A DNA stretch of 64,000 nt, taken from Acidobacteriota bacterium (GTDB lineage Bacteria; Acidobacteriota; Terriglobia; Terriglobales; Acidobacteriaceae). The position numbers and the translations under genes are program-made. Shown here piece by piece: positions 17,922 to 27,780 of this stretch. Location of the stretch: contig JABCZL010000020.1 in the NCBI GenBank assembly GCA_013289685.1, positions 1-64,000 on the forward strand, written 5' to 3'. Each line of letters starts with the position of its first letter. Position 1 is the stretch's first letter. The notes beneath the pieces are model-generated. The model saw only the letters and a program-made list of their open reading frames with translations. It ran no database searches and was not told the DNA's origin.

Positions 17922-18803
17922 GTGCGGCGTTTGATCGTCAATGCGGACGATTTTGGCTACACTTCGGGCGTGAACCGGGCCATCCTGGAGGCTCACTCGC
18001 GCGGCGTCGTAACTTCTGCGACGCTCATGGCGAACGGTCCGGCTTTTGCCGAGGCCGTACGACTGGCCGGGACGGTCCCGAAGCTAAGCATCGGCTGCCA
18101 TGTTGTGCTTACCGACGGCGAGCCGGTTCTGGGCGCGGAACGACTTCCCTCTCTCACTTCTACAGCACTCTTCCGCGACGGCATGGTGGCGTTCGCCGCG
18201 CGCGCCATCGCCGGCCGCATGGACGCTGAGGAAATCGCCGCCGAAGCCAGCGCGCAGATTCGGAAGCTTCAATCCGCCGGCATCGCCGTCTCTCACATCG
18301 ACACTCACAAACACACCCACTTGTTTCCCAAGATTCTGCGGCCGCTGTTAGGCGCGGCGGCGGATTGCGGGGTTCGCGCGGTGCGCAATCCGTTTGGACC
18401 TCGCCTGCCCCTGCGATCCAGCCATCTGCTGGCGCGCCCCGGTCTGTGGACCCGCTACGCTGAGGTCCGGATTCTGGGCGGCTTCGCCGGCAAGTTCCGC
18501 GCGGCCGTGGATCGGGAGGGATTCACCACGCCCGACGGTACGCTGGGTATCGTAGTCACTGGAGCGCTCGACGAGACGCTGTTTTATGCGATTGCCCGCA
18601 GCATCCCCGAAGGCACATGGGAATTCGTTTGCCATCCCGGCTACAACGACGCGGATCTGCAGGCGGGCAAGACCCGCCTGCGCGAGTCGCGGGAGACCGA
18701 ACTTGGCGTTCTGACCCTCCCCGCTGCCCGCGAGGTGCTTGCCAAGCAAGGGATTGAGCTGATCTCGTATCGCGAGCTGGCGCCGACGCGCGGCCACGGC
18801 TGA
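17922..18803 (+). CDS. ChbG/HpnK (YdjC)-family carbohydrate deacetylase
   Basis: 293 residues from a GTG at 17922. The start RRLIVNADDFGYTSGVNRAI is the family's metal-binding NADDFG motif; later metal His are in GCHVVLTDG and SHIDTHKHTHLFPK, and a C-terminal E-F-V-C-H-P-G-Y. Members remove acetyl groups from short sugar chains or, as HpnK, act in hopanoid synthesis. No hopanoid genes lie nearby, so I keep the general name. Cytoplasmic (no leader). A second, secreted family member is at 49522. Confidence 0.88.
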   Translation: MRRLIVNADDFGYTSGVNRAILEAHSRGVVTSATLMANGPAFAEAVRLAGTVPKLSIGCHVVLTDGEPVLGAERLPSLTSTALFRDGMVAFAARAIAGRMDAEEIAAEASAQIRKLQSAGIAVSHIDTHKHTHLFPKILRPLLGAAADCGVRAVRNPFGPRLPLRSSHLLARPGLWTRYAEVRILGGFAGKFRAAVDREGFTTPDGTLGIVVTGALDETLFYAIARSIPEGTWEFVCHPGYNDADLQAGKTRLRESRETELGVLTLPAAREVLAKQGIELISYRELAPTRGHG

Positions 18804-18969
18804 GCGGTCCAGATTCATTCGCATTCCGAAAGCTCCGGGAATCCCGTAGCACAGCCGACCGAAGGGAGTCGAGTACTCTGGTAACCTGCTAACTTAGCTT
18901 CAAGTAGTATGATTGATTGCAGATCACCCTGTTTGTTAGGTTTTGCTAACGCTGGAGGTTTTTTCGCTC

Positions 18970-19656
18970 ATGCCCGCCCAAGGGTCAGCTCCGCGTGCGA
19001 CTCTGGACTTGAAGGTCCGGGTGTGGGGCATGGGCTCCAATAACCAGCCTTTCTTCCAACATGCAATGGCGCAAAACGTCAGCGCGACCGGCGCATGTAT
19101 CTACGGCATCGAGGCTGAGTTGAAGGTGGGCGACGTCATCGGGGTGCAGTACGAAACCAAGAAAGCACGCTGCAAGGTGGTCTGGGTGGTGGATGCGGGA
19201 GCGCTGAAGAAAACCCAGGTCGGTGTACAGCTTGTGCTCGACCAGGATTGCCCGTGGACCGCGGCCTTACCCACAGACATGCAGGCGGAAGAGCGGACCC
19301 AGCCGCACCATGACAATCGCAGAAAGTTTTTGCGCCATAAGATTTCCTACCCCCTGGAACTGCGCGACGAACGGGTCAATACTCCGTTGCGCGTGAATGC
19401 CACCGACATCAGCGGGAACGGCTGTTATGTTGAGACCGTCATGCCGCTGCCCGTCGCGACCGCGCTTCGGGTCGACTTGTGGATCGAAGAGGAGCGTCTG
19501 ACGCCCAGCGCGGTGGTGCGCACCCGCGACCCCGGCGTTGGGATGGGCATTGAGTTTACGGGCTTGCCCGAGGAATCCAAGAAACGATTTCAGGCTCACC
19601 TCGACAAACTCGACCCCGGGATGTCATTCGCCAATGCAGAAGGCCAACAGAAATAA
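18970..19656 (+). CDS. Double PilZ-domain protein
   Basis: 228 residues from ATG 18970, chosen over a TTG at 18943 because GGAGG lies between them. The first PilZ-like unit (about 5-100) has N-V-S-A-T-G-A-C-I-Y-G; the second (about 120-220) has RRKFLRHKISYPLEL, matching RxxxR, and DISGNGCYVET, matching D/NxSxxG. The second unit therefore retains cyclic-di-GMP-binding residues, the first looks degenerate. Such proteins are stand-alone c-di-GMP receptors; the target is unknown. Cytoplasmic. Confidence 0.85.
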   Translation: MPAQGSAPRATLDLKVRVWGMGSNNQPFFQHAMAQNVSATGACIYGIEAELKVGDVIGVQYETKKARCKVVWVVDAGALKKTQVGVQLVLDQDCPWTAALPTDMQAEERTQPHHDNRRKFLRHKISYPLELRDERVNTPLRVNATDISGNGCYVETVMPLPVATALRVDLWIEEERLTPSAVVRTRDPGVGMGIEFTGLPEESKKRFQAHLDKLDPGMSFANAEGQQK

Positions 19657-19770
19657 CGGCCGAAAAACGCCCCTGCTGTGACCATCGGCTGCCCTCCACT
19701 CGTGTAAAATCTGCAACCACTGCGCGTTCCAACCATCGAATGACAGGAACGAGAAAGCGGCCCCTCGCAC

Positions 19771-20916
19771 ATGAAGATCGGCATCACCTGTTATCCGACG
19801 TACGGCGGTAGCGGCGTTGTGGCCACGGAACTGGGCCTGGAACTGGCGCAGCGCGGACACGAAATCCATTTCATTTCCTACGCACAGCCCATCCGACTGC
19901 GGGGCGAGCAACCGAACATCCATTTTCACGAAGTGGAGGTCACCCGTTACCCGCTGTTCGACTATCCCCCGTACGACCTGGCTCTGGCGACGCGCATGGC
20001 GGAGGTCGCACAACTTTATGATCTCGACCTGTTACACGTGCACTACGCTATCCCGCATTCGGTGAGCGCGATGCTGGCGCGGCAGATGCTGGCTGACGGA
20101 CCTCGCGGGCGACGTCTGCCATTCGTCACCACTTTGCACGGTACCGATATCACGCTGGTTGGCCTCGATCGTTCCTACTTGCCGATCACCCGCTACTCGA
20201 TCCAGCAGAGCGACGGCGTCACCGCGATTTCGAATTACCTGCGCGACCGCACGCAGCGCGTGTTCGACGTGAAGAACAGCATTGAAGTGATTTACAACTC
20301 GGTCAATACGGACGTGTACCGCCGCAACCCCGAGACCTTCGCGCAAGTGCGCTCCGAGTACGCTCCCAACGGTGAGCGCGTGCTGGTGCATCTTTCGAAT
20401 TTCCGTCCGGTTAAGCGTCTGACGGACGTGATCGAGATTTTTGACCGGGTGCACAAGAAAATGCCTTCCAAGCTGTTGCTGATCGGTGACGGCCCAGACC
20501 GTTCCGTCGCCGAGTGGCTGGCCGTGCAGAAGGGCATTCATAATGATGTGCTGTTTCTCGGCAAGCAGGATCAGATCGAGGAGAAGCTGGCGATCGCCGA
20601 CATCATGCTGATTCCGAGTGAACTGGAATCGTTCGGCCTCGCCGCGCTGGAAGCGATGGCATGCGAGGTGGTTCCCATTTCCACGCGCGCCGGCGGTGTA
20701 CCTGAAGTCATCGACCACGGCAAGACCGGTTATCTGGCCGACGTCGGCGATGTGGAGACCATGGCGCGTTACGCCATCGAACTGCTCAGCAACGAAGATC
20801 GTCTGCGGGAGATGGGCAAGCAGGCACGGTCGGTCGCCATGGAACGTTTCTGCTCCACCAAGATTGTGAAGCAATACGAGGATTTTTACCGGCGCGTGGT
20901 GGAACGCTCGGCGTAG
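19771..20916 (+). CDS. bshA: N-acetyl-alpha-D-glucosaminyl L-malate synthase (bacillithiol pathway)
   Basis: 381 residues, GT4-type glycosyltransferase. Diagnostic BshA start MKIGITCYPTYGGSGVVATELG, then HVHYAIPHSVSA, TTLHGTDITLVG, NSVNTDVYRR, and the C-terminal ESFGLAALEAMACEVVPISTRAGGVPEVI with the EX7E pair. It joins GlcNAc from UDP-GlcNAc to L-malate, the first step of bacillithiol synthesis. The window also carries ypdA (29568), so a bacillithiol redox system is likely. The last 31 bases overlap the convergent histidine kinase gene. Confidence 0.93.
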   Translation: MKIGITCYPTYGGSGVVATELGLELAQRGHEIHFISYAQPIRLRGEQPNIHFHEVEVTRYPLFDYPPYDLALATRMAEVAQLYDLDLLHVHYAIPHSVSAMLARQMLADGPRGRRLPFVTTLHGTDITLVGLDRSYLPITRYSIQQSDGVTAISNYLRDRTQRVFDVKNSIEVIYNSVNTDVYRRNPETFAQVRSEYAPNGERVLVHLSNFRPVKRLTDVIEIFDRVHKKMPSKLLLIGDGPDRSVAEWLAVQKGIHNDVLFLGKQDQIEEKLAIADIMLIPSELESFGLAALEAMACEVVPISTRAGGVPEVIDHGKTGYLADVGDVETMARYAIELLSNEDRLREMGKQARSVAMERFCSTKIVKQYEDFYRRVVERSA

Positions 20917-22241
20917 AAGCCCTCGGGCACAGAACTCGCCGCCTCAACCAGAGGCAAACGGATGCGGATCAGCGTTCCCTTCCCTTCGTGACTGTCGATG
21001 GTCATGCGAGCCGTGTCGCCGTAGAGCACTTGCAGGCGCTCGGAGATGTTCGCCATGCCGATGCCCATCCCCGACCAACTGCTGCTCTCTTCCAGTTGAG
21101 CCGCGCCCATACCCACGCCGTCGTCCTCGACTTCGATGATGAGACGCGAATCGGTCACGCGGCTGCGCAGGTAGATGCTGCCGCCTTCCACCTTCGGCCC
21201 CAGCCCGTGCTTGATGGAGTTTTCGACCAGCGGCTGCAGCAGCATGCTGGGAACGACCACGTCGAGCGAAGCAGGGTCGAGTTCCTTGACCACACGCAAC
21301 TTGTCGCGCCCGAAGCGTACAACCTCAATGTCGAGATAGTTGTCGATAAATTCGAATTCTTCGCGCAGCGGCGCGAATGCCTCACTGCTGTTGAGCAGAC
21401 GGCGCAAAATCGTCGCCAGCTTGAAGATTACATCCCGCGCCATGTCCGGGTCGAAGCGCACCAGCGATGAGATCGAGTTCAAAGTGTTGAACAAAAAGTG
21501 CGGATTGATCTGGTTTTGCAGCGCCTCCATGCGCGCGTGCAGCAGCAAGCGCTCCTGTTCTTCCAGCTTGATCTGGAGGCGCACGCTGTTGAAAATCTTC
21601 AGCTCGATGCCGATCGCCGTCACACTCGTGGCGTAGATTGCGCTATAGACCCAGTAGTTGTCGGGACTCTCGATGCTGAACATGGGGTGCCGAAAATGTT
21701 GCACCAATTCCGTTTGCACGAAACGCAAGCCGATCACGGTCCAGAAAAACACGATCTGCCAGTCGAACAGGCGGGGACTTCGGAGATTGCGCCGGATGAT
21801 GCGAAAAATACCTTGATCGATGAAGGGCGAGAACGACCAGATGTCGTCCTTGTCAGCAGCCATGGTGCGCAATTGGCCCGCGAGAAAACCAGAAAGCGCG
21901 TCAAACGGGATGGCGGCCCAATCGCCATGCAGCAGCAGCGCGGGCGCACCCATCAGCACACCGCCCAGAGTTCCTGCCCAGCGCCCGCCGATCACACCCA
22001 GCAGCAGCGCGGTCTCGAAACTCAAATCCCCGGCCAGGAAACTGGGGACAGAAATTCGGATCCAGACTCCCACCATGATCGGCAATCCAAACCAGAGCAC
22101 CAGATACAGTTTCTGCCGGAATGTGCGTTCGTCGCGAAACAGCAGCGACTTGAATTCCTTGGAGCGCACCAGGATGGTGGACACAGCCGTGGCCACGCCC
22201 AATTTGAGCAACTGATGAATGAGAATGAGCCGCGGTTCCAT
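20886..22241 (-). CDS. LytS/YehU-type sensor histidine kinase
   Basis: 451 residues. Six or so membrane helices in the first 215 residues include a 5TM-5TMR_LYT-like block (GVIGGRWAGTLGGVLMGAPALLLHG). Then comes a short coiled coil and the His_kinase domain with the phospho-acceptor in QNQINPHFLFNTLNSISSL, and a HATPase domain (LVENSIKHGL, DDGVGMG, GMGIGMANISERL). Such kinases pair with LytTR response regulators, but none is next to it, so it is an orphan here. Its 3' end overlaps bshA on the other strand by 31 bases. Confidence 0.92.
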   Translation of the reverse strand: MEPRLILIHQLLKLGVATAVSTILVRSKEFKSLLFRDERTFRQKLYLVLWFGLPIMVGVWIRISVPSFLAGDLSFETALLLGVIGGRWAGTLGGVLMGAPALLLHGDWAAIPFDALSGFLAGQLRTMAADKDDIWSFSPFIDQGIFRIIRRNLRSPRLFDWQIVFFWTVIGLRFVQTELVQHFRHPMFSIESPDNYWVYSAIYATSVTAIGIELKIFNSVRLQIKLEEQERLLLHARMEALQNQINPHFLFNTLNSISSLVRFDPDMARDVIFKLATILRRLLNSSEAFAPLREEFEFIDNYLDIEVVRFGRDKLRVVKELDPASLDVVVPSMLLQPLVENSIKHGLGPKVEGGSIYLRSRVTDSRLIIEVEDDGVGMGAAQLEESSSWSGMGIGMANISERLQVLYGDTARMTIDSHEGKGTLIRIRLPLVEAASSVPEGFYAERSTTRR

Positions 22242-22325
22242 CGGATTCGTTTCTAGTAAATTGTCGAAGCAAATCTGCGGCGATAAAATGCCGACCCGAA
22301 AACTGTAGCACGAAGCCGGGCGCGC

Positions 22326-23312
22326 TCAATATCCCTTCTGCTTGTCCACGACAAAGCGCAAGGGCTGGCGCGCCAGGTAACGGCGAAGATTGTCTGAGAA
22401 CAAGTCGTAATGCCGGTGCCAGAGTTTCTCCGTAAGGCCCGCGGTGTGCGGCGTAATCAGGAGGTTCTCGACGCCCCACAGCGGGGAATCCGCCGGTAGC
22501 GGCTCTCTCTCAAAGACATCGAGCGCCACGCCGGCAATGCGCCGCGTACGCAAAACCTCGACCAGCGCCGCCTCGTCCACCTGAGCCCCACGACCGACAT
22601 TGATCAGGCAAGCTTCGGGCTTCATCATGGCAAGGCGGTCAGCATTGATCAGCCCGTTTGTTGCGGCGATCAGAGGCGCGGCCAGCACGACGTAATCCGA
22701 TTGCTTGAGAACTTCGTCGAGTGCCGACGGAGGGAAGACCGCCTCCACTCCCTCGGGCCTGCCCTTTTCCACGTGCTCCCGCACCGCGATCACGCGCATG
22801 CCCAGAGCCGACGCCATCTGCGCAACCCGGCTTCCGATACTGCCGACACCAATCAAACCCACGGTGGCGCCCGCAATTTCCCGCGGATGTGCCCCGTGGT
22901 TCCAGATCTCCTCCTGGCCCCAGATATGCTTCTGCTGAAACACCGCGGCCTGCGGAATCTTTTTCGCCAGCGCAAAGACCAGAGCCAGCACATGTTCCGC
23001 GACCACAGGGCCGTGCACTTCGCGTGAGTTCGTGACCACCACATCGCTGTTCACCAATTCTGGGAAAAGAAGGTGATGCACGGCCGCCGAGGGTGCGTGG
23101 ATCCAGCGCAGGCCCCGCGCCGCAGCAAATTGCTCAGGCCGCAGCGAGATCGTGAACATGATTTCCGTGTCGCAGATGTCTTGCTCGATGCCGTCGTAGC
23201 TGGTGCGCTGTGTGATCTGCAGTTGCGGAAATTCTTGCGACAAGCGTTCTATAAACCACGCCGGCACGTTCCACAAATCAAGCTCGTGATACACAACAAT
23301 CAGCAGCTTCAT
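22326..23312 (-). CDS. D-2-hydroxyacid dehydrogenase (NAD-dependent)
   Basis: 328 residues. Rossmann motif GLIGVGSIGSRVAQMASALG, catalytic Arg in INVGRGAQVDEAAL, Glu in the ALDVFEREPLP segment, and catalytic His in ITPHTAG. Overall like the 2-hydroxyacid dehydrogenase family that reduces 2-keto acids such as glyoxylate or hydroxypyruvate. Serine-pathway PGDH is less likely because the regulatory domain is missing. The substrate cannot be fixed from sequence. Separate from neighbours. Confidence 0.88.
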   Translation of the reverse strand: MKLLIVVYHELDLWNVPAWFIERLSQEFPQLQITQRTSYDGIEQDICDTEIMFTISLRPEQFAAARGLRWIHAPSAAVHHLLFPELVNSDVVVTNSREVHGPVVAEHVLALVFALAKKIPQAAVFQQKHIWGQEEIWNHGAHPREIAGATVGLIGVGSIGSRVAQMASALGMRVIAVREHVEKGRPEGVEAVFPPSALDEVLKQSDYVVLAAPLIAATNGLINADRLAMMKPEACLINVGRGAQVDEAALVEVLRTRRIAGVALDVFEREPLPADSPLWGVENLLITPHTAGLTEKLWHRHYDLFSDNLRRYLARQPLRFVVDKQKGY

Positions 23313-23476
23313 GGTTCCGAGAATTTAACCACAGAACCCCGGCCGGAAGAGGAGCCATGGCAAGAATTCCGCCTCGGCGCGTTCTAACCCAGAAGGAACT
23401 TCGCCAGCGATTTTGGAGTCTCTAGAACTGTAAAATGCCTTGTGGCTAGAGTCTTGGCACACCCCGGAGGGCCTAC

Positions 23477-24442
23477 ATGCGGCAGATCTGGTTGGTCTCG
23501 CTATTGAGTGCAGCGGGCAGCATTTCGCTGGCGGCCCAGACCGCCGCTCAGAGTACGTCCCAGACATCCACGCCGCCTCCGCCTCAGTCTGCCCGCCAGG
23601 CGCTGATCGAAATGTTCCTGGGCAAGGGCGACAAAGATTTCGAGAAGCATCTCCCTGAAGCCGCGCGCGAGGCGTTGATTCACAAAGGCGAGACTCCGGA
23701 CACCTCCGTGGTTCTCCGTATCTCCACCATTGGCCGCGAAATGGTCGCTCAAGGCGAACACATCGAGACCTTTGATGAGGGACCCACGCTCCTCGTCAAC
23801 ACCCAGAACGAGGGCCACGAGAGAATCGAAGTAGCGGTGGAACACGACAGTCTGCTGGGGGAAGAAGACGAGATCGAACTCTCGATTCACTATTACAAAG
23901 ACGGACAACTGCAAACTCTGCCAGTCGTGCCCCGGCTGATATTCACGTTTAAGCAAGAGAACGAAATCTGGCGGCTCAATGAAATCACGGCGGCAGCGCA
24001 CGTTCCGCTCACCGATCCCGACTATCTGAAAGAATTGCGCAAGGAACAGAACGAAGCGAATGAGACCGCGGCGCGGAACCGCGTCAGCAATATTGCCAGC
24101 GCCGAGACGAACTACGCGGCCGGGCATCCCGACCACGGCTACGTCTGCACTATGGCTACTCTATTTCCGCAGGCTCCCGCCGAAGAAGGCGCGCCTTCCT
24201 ACCCTGCTGAGGCCGCGAATGCGGAATCCGATGGTTATCGTTTCGCGCTCACCGGCTGTGTTGGAACGCCCGCGTCGAAGTTTCGGGTCAGCGCTGTGCC
24301 CACGGACGCAGACGCAGGCCAGAAGACGTTCTGCGCTGACGAGTCGGGAACTCTGAAATTCGTGACCGGAAGAAAAAGTTCCAGCTGCTTCAGTCACGGA
24401 GAGCTTGTGTTCAAGCCGGCACCTGCGGCCCCCGTCGATTGA
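23477..24442 (+). CDS. Secreted hypothetical protein with pilin-like C-terminal part
   Basis: 321 residues; ATG with CCGGAGGG upstream. Signal peptide MRQIWLVSLLSAAGSISLAAQ. Then a Pro/Thr-rich stretch, a 150-residue domain with alternating strands (VVLRISTIGREMVAQGEHIETF, RLIFTFKQENEIWRLNEI), and a C-terminal part (NRVSNIASAETNYAAGHPDHGYVC ... FCADESGTL) that resembles the globular parts of pilin-like proteins in these bacteria, without their hydrophobic N-terminus. Four Cys could form disulfides. Function unknown. Transcribed convergently to proC. Confidence 0.7.
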   Translation: MRQIWLVSLLSAAGSISLAAQTAAQSTSQTSTPPPPQSARQALIEMFLGKGDKDFEKHLPEAAREALIHKGETPDTSVVLRISTIGREMVAQGEHIETFDEGPTLLVNTQNEGHERIEVAVEHDSLLGEEDEIELSIHYYKDGQLQTLPVVPRLIFTFKQENEIWRLNEITAAAHVPLTDPDYLKELRKEQNEANETAARNRVSNIASAETNYAAGHPDHGYVCTMATLFPQAPAEEGAPSYPAEAANAESDGYRFALTGCVGTPASKFRVSAVPTDADAGQKTFCADESGTLKFVTGRKSSSCFSHGELVFKPAPAAPVD

Positions 24443-24456
24443 GCGCTCCATCGTAA

Positions 24457-25281
24457 TTATCCGTAGGCCAGTTCCTTGGCGCGCTGAGCAGCTTTCACCA
24501 CGGCTTTGATCAGCGTGACGCGCAGCTTCCCTTCTTCGAGTTCCATGATGGCGTCAATGGTGCAGCCCGCGGGGGTGGTCACTGCGTCCTTAAGCAGCGC
24601 CGGATGGTCGCCGGTTTCGAGCACCACCCGCGCCGCGCCCATTGTGGTCTGCGCCGCCAGCAACGTCGCGATATCCCGCGGCAGTCCCAGCTTTACTCCG
24701 CCCTCGGCCAGCGATTCGAGGATGATGTAGATGTACGCCGGGCCGCTGGCCGAAAGTGCCGTCACGGCGTCCATGTGTTTCTCGTCGACCACGACCGTGC
24801 GCCCCACCACATCGAACATGCGGCAGGTCATGGCCACATCTTCCGCGCTGGCGTGACTGCCTTTGCAGATCGCGGTCATGCCCGCTCCCAACTGGCACGG
24901 CGTATTGGGCATGGCGCGTATCACGGGAATATTCGGCGGCAGATTTTTTTCGATCATGGAGGTCGGCACCGACGCCGCCACCGATACGATCACCTGTTTC
25001 GAGGTCAAGTGACCACTGATCTCGCGCACCACTTCCTCAACCACCTGCGGCTTCACGCCAATCACAATAATGTCGGCGCCCTTGACGGCTTCTACGTTGT
25101 TGGTCCCGACCTTCACCTTCAGCTTCGCCGCCAGAGCCTTGGCGCGTTCTTCATGGGCCACGGTGGCGCACGTGGACTTCGCCGAGAGCAAGCCTTTCTT
25201 CAGCAAGGCCTGCAGAATAATGCCGCCCATCTTGCCTGCGCCCAGGAACGCCACTTTCTTCCCAGTCAAATCATTTCCCAT
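24457..25281 (-). CDS. proC: Pyrroline-5-carboxylate reductase
   Basis: 274 residues from ATG 25281 (TGAGGAAAATT upstream). Rossmann GAGKMGGIIL, then IVIGVKPQVVEEV, VIRAMPNTPCQLGAGM, and the C-terminal signature (ALSASGPAYIYIILESLAEGGVKLGLPRDIA, SPAGCTID-like TTPAGCTIDAIMELEEG). It makes proline from pyrroline-5-carboxylate with NAD(P)H. Complete and usual in length. Confidence 0.95.
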   Translation of the reverse strand: MGNDLTGKKVAFLGAGKMGGIILQALLKKGLLSAKSTCATVAHEERAKALAAKLKVKVGTNNVEAVKGADIIVIGVKPQVVEEVVREISGHLTSKQVIVSVAASVPTSMIEKNLPPNIPVIRAMPNTPCQLGAGMTAICKGSHASAEDVAMTCRMFDVVGRTVVVDEKHMDAVTALSASGPAYIYIILESLAEGGVKLGLPRDIATLLAAQTTMGAARVVLETGDHPALLKDAVTTPAGCTIDAIMELEEGKLRVTLIKAVVKAAQRAKELAYG

Positions 25282-25383
25282 AATTTTCCTCAGAACTCGA
25301 ATCCACAAATCTTAACCAGAGGACACAGAGAGACACTGAGGGGACGAATCCACAACTCCACTGTGTCATCCGCGTTGAAAGTT

Positions 25384-26361
25384 TTATTTTGCCGTAAACT
25401 TTCGCTGCCGCTCCATCCAATTCCAGGCGGTCGCTACCACTTCGCGCAACCCGCGCGTCGCCTTCCATTGCAGGAGCGCCTGCGCTTTTGTAGGATTCGC
25501 GACCAGCTTCGGAGGATCTCCCGGCCGTCGCGGCACTATCTTATGCGGCACGCGCTTGCCGGTCACTTCTTCAACTGCGGAGATCACTTCCTGCACCGAA
25601 GCTCCGGTTCCGGTTCCGACGTTGACCGCAAAACTTTCTTTCCCCGCTGCCAGGTGATTCAGCGCTTTCAGATGCGCGCTCGCCAGATCGTTCACGTGGA
25701 TATAGTCGCGAACGCAAGTTCCATCGGGCGTCGGATAATCCGACCCAAACACCTGCAACTCGGGACCAAGTCCCGAGGCCGCGCGCAGCGCGAGTGGAAT
25801 CAAATGCGTCTCGGGTTCGTGCAATTCGCCGATCTCACCGCTCTCGTCCGCCCCGGCGGCATTGAAATAGCGCAGGCTGGCATAGCGGAAACCGTAGGCC
25901 CGGTCATACGCTTCCAGTGCATTCTCAAAGAACAGCTTCGACACGCCATAGGGATTCACCGGCTGGCGGGGCGTATTCTCCTCGATCGGAACCTTCGCCG
26001 GCTCGCCATAGACGGCGCAGGTCGAAGAAAAAATAATCTTCTTCACTCCCGCATCGAGCGCCGCATTCAGCAGAGAGAGCCCGCCTTCAACGTTGTTATG
26101 AAAATATTTTTTGGGATTCGTCACCGACTCGCCGACATAGGCATGCGCGGCGAAGTGCATGATGGCATCGGCCCGCGGCAGCACTCGCCCCAGGGCGGCG
26201 GAGTCCAGCACATCGCCCTTGATCAGTTCAAATCTAGCTGCCAGGAATTCATACCCGGTGCTGAGATTATCGAAGACGATCACCTCATGCCCCGCGTTCT
26301 TCAGCGCCCGGGCGGCATGACTGCCAATGTATCCCGCACCACCGATAACTAGTACGACCAC
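25384..26361 (-). CDS. galE: UDP-glucose 4-epimerase
   Basis: 325 residues from GTG 26361 with AAAGGA upstream. SDR-extended: GGAGYIGSH, DVLDSAAL, catalytic Ser in SSTCAVYG, Tyr-x-x-x-Lys in YGVSKLFFE, then the substrate segment RYFNAAGADESGEIGE and DYIHVNDLASAH. Interconverts UDP-glucose and UDP-galactose, for surface polysaccharide synthesis. A 100-base gap separates it from proC on the same strand. Confidence 0.93.
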   Translation of the reverse strand: MVVLVIGGAGYIGSHAARALKNAGHEVIVFDNLSTGYEFLAARFELIKGDVLDSAALGRVLPRADAIMHFAAHAYVGESVTNPKKYFHNNVEGGLSLLNAALDAGVKKIIFSSTCAVYGEPAKVPIEENTPRQPVNPYGVSKLFFENALEAYDRAYGFRYASLRYFNAAGADESGEIGELHEPETHLIPLALRAASGLGPELQVFGSDYPTPDGTCVRDYIHVNDLASAHLKALNHLAAGKESFAVNVGTGTGASVQEVISAVEEVTGKRVPHKIVPRRPGDPPKLVANPTKAQALLQWKATRGLREVVATAWNWMERQRKFTAK

Positions 26362-26614
26362 GTTCGATCCTTTCGGTTTGCGTGTTTCGCCATCATTGCT
26401 CCGCTAAGGAGCACGCTAAGCGCCGGGCGTCCACAACGACTTGTACTGGCGTCATTGCCGCCTTAAATGCCACAACCGCGAAGAGAGTGGAGCAACATTG
26501 TACACAACGGATTATACGGGCTTGCGCATCGCGCTCGGCCTATGAACTCTCGCTCATCGGCTCTCACCCGGGCTGACGGCCTGTTAAGATTATTCATTCG
26601 TTCTGGGAGGTTTC

Positions 26615-27733
26615 GTGGAACCCACACTGCCACCAGTTCCAGCACTAGCACCCGAAACGCCCGCGCATGCTCCTATTTCACCGTCGGCTGAAGCAGTTAC
26701 AGTTCCACCGCTCGCGGATGTGCCCGCATACCGTGACCGCGGCACCGGCCTTATGATTTTCGGCATAGTCCAGATCATTCTGGGATTGCTGGCCGCGCTG
26801 ATGGTGCCCCTCGTGGCGCTGGGCGCATTCATGTCCCGGATCGCCCCAGGCGGGGCGATGCGCCCCGGACAGTTCGTCTCCGCGGTCGCCAGCTATGTCT
26901 TCATCGCAGCGACGCTGTTTGGGCTGGGCATCGGATCGGTGCAAATGAAGCGCTGGGCGCGTGCCCTCACGCTAGTCACCTCATGGTACTGGTTGATCAT
27001 GGGCGTGCTCGTCACCGTCCTGCTGACGGCGGTGCTCCCGGTAACGGTGAAAGGCGCGCTCGCTCAGGTTCAGAAGAACGCCGCCGACGGCCCGTCGGCG
27101 GATATGTCGACAGGCATCATGGCCGTCGTGCTCACGCTCATCATCGTTGTTGTTGCGTTTTTTCTTGTTCTGGTGCCGATCGCGTTTGTGGTTTTCTATA
27201 GCCGCAAGGATGTAGCCGAGACCTGCCGCCATCGCGATCCCGTCGAGCGCTGGACCGACCGCACGCCTCTGCCCGTACTCGGCGCCAGTGTCGCACTTTT
27301 CACGGGGGCGGTATACATGTTGCTGACGGGAGTCACGACCCCGCTGTTTCCCTTCTTCGGGCGCTATCTCACCGGGATCCCGGCAATCGCGTGTCTGGTC
27401 GCTTCGGCAGCTCTCGATGGCTACCTCGCCATCGCACTCTTTCGTCTGCAATCCACCGGCTGGTGGATTGCAATCCTCGCCGCACCGGTCCGCATCGTGT
27501 CCATGGTGCTCACCTTCACCAGAGCCGACATGATGCAGGCCTACTCGAAGATGGGCATGTCCGATGCGCAGTTGCAGATGCTCAACTCCAGTCCAATGTT
27601 TCGCGGCCACGTTCTCCTGTGGTGGGGCCTGATCTCGATGCTATTGTTCTTCGGGTACCTGCTGTGGCTAAAGCGCTACTTCAAACCGGCTGCAGCGGCA
27701 CCGGCGGCAGCGCTGCCGGCTCAGGCCGGCTGA
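26615..27733 (+). CDS. Multi-spanning membrane protein of unknown function
   Basis: 372 residues from GTG 26615 (GGGAGG six bases upstream). About 40 Pro/Ala-rich residues lead to roughly seven or eight hydrophobic helices. Between helices 4 and 5 is a charged loop (FYSRKDVAETCRHRDPVERWTDRTPLPVLG) that is like the loop of other acidobacterial membrane proteins I cannot name. Ends Ala/Pro-rich. No catalytic motif. Followed at 47 bases by the DCoH gene, so possibly co-transcribed. Confidence 0.7.
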   Translation: MEPTLPPVPALAPETPAHAPISPSAEAVTVPPLADVPAYRDRGTGLMIFGIVQIILGLLAALMVPLVALGAFMSRIAPGGAMRPGQFVSAVASYVFIAATLFGLGIGSVQMKRWARALTLVTSWYWLIMGVLVTVLLTAVLPVTVKGALAQVQKNAADGPSADMSTGIMAVVLTLIIVVVAFFLVLVPIAFVVFYSRKDVAETCRHRDPVERWTDRTPLPVLGASVALFTGAVYMLLTGVTTPLFPFFGRYLTGIPAIACLVASAALDGYLAIALFRLQSTGWWIAILAAPVRIVSMVLTFTRADMMQAYSKMGMSDAQLQMLNSSPMFRGHVLLWWGLISMLLFFGYLLWLKRYFKPAAAAPAAALPAQAG

Positions 27734-27780
27734 AAGCCCATTCCCGGCTCAGGCGGACGCTTTTATCAGGGAGGAACATC

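Noticed and set aside
24604-26352. Very long plus-strand frame (582 codons)
   Set aside because: Antisense to proC and galE, which are clear; the frame's sequence is His/Arg-rich with no domain, as expected for a shadow in G+C-rich DNA.
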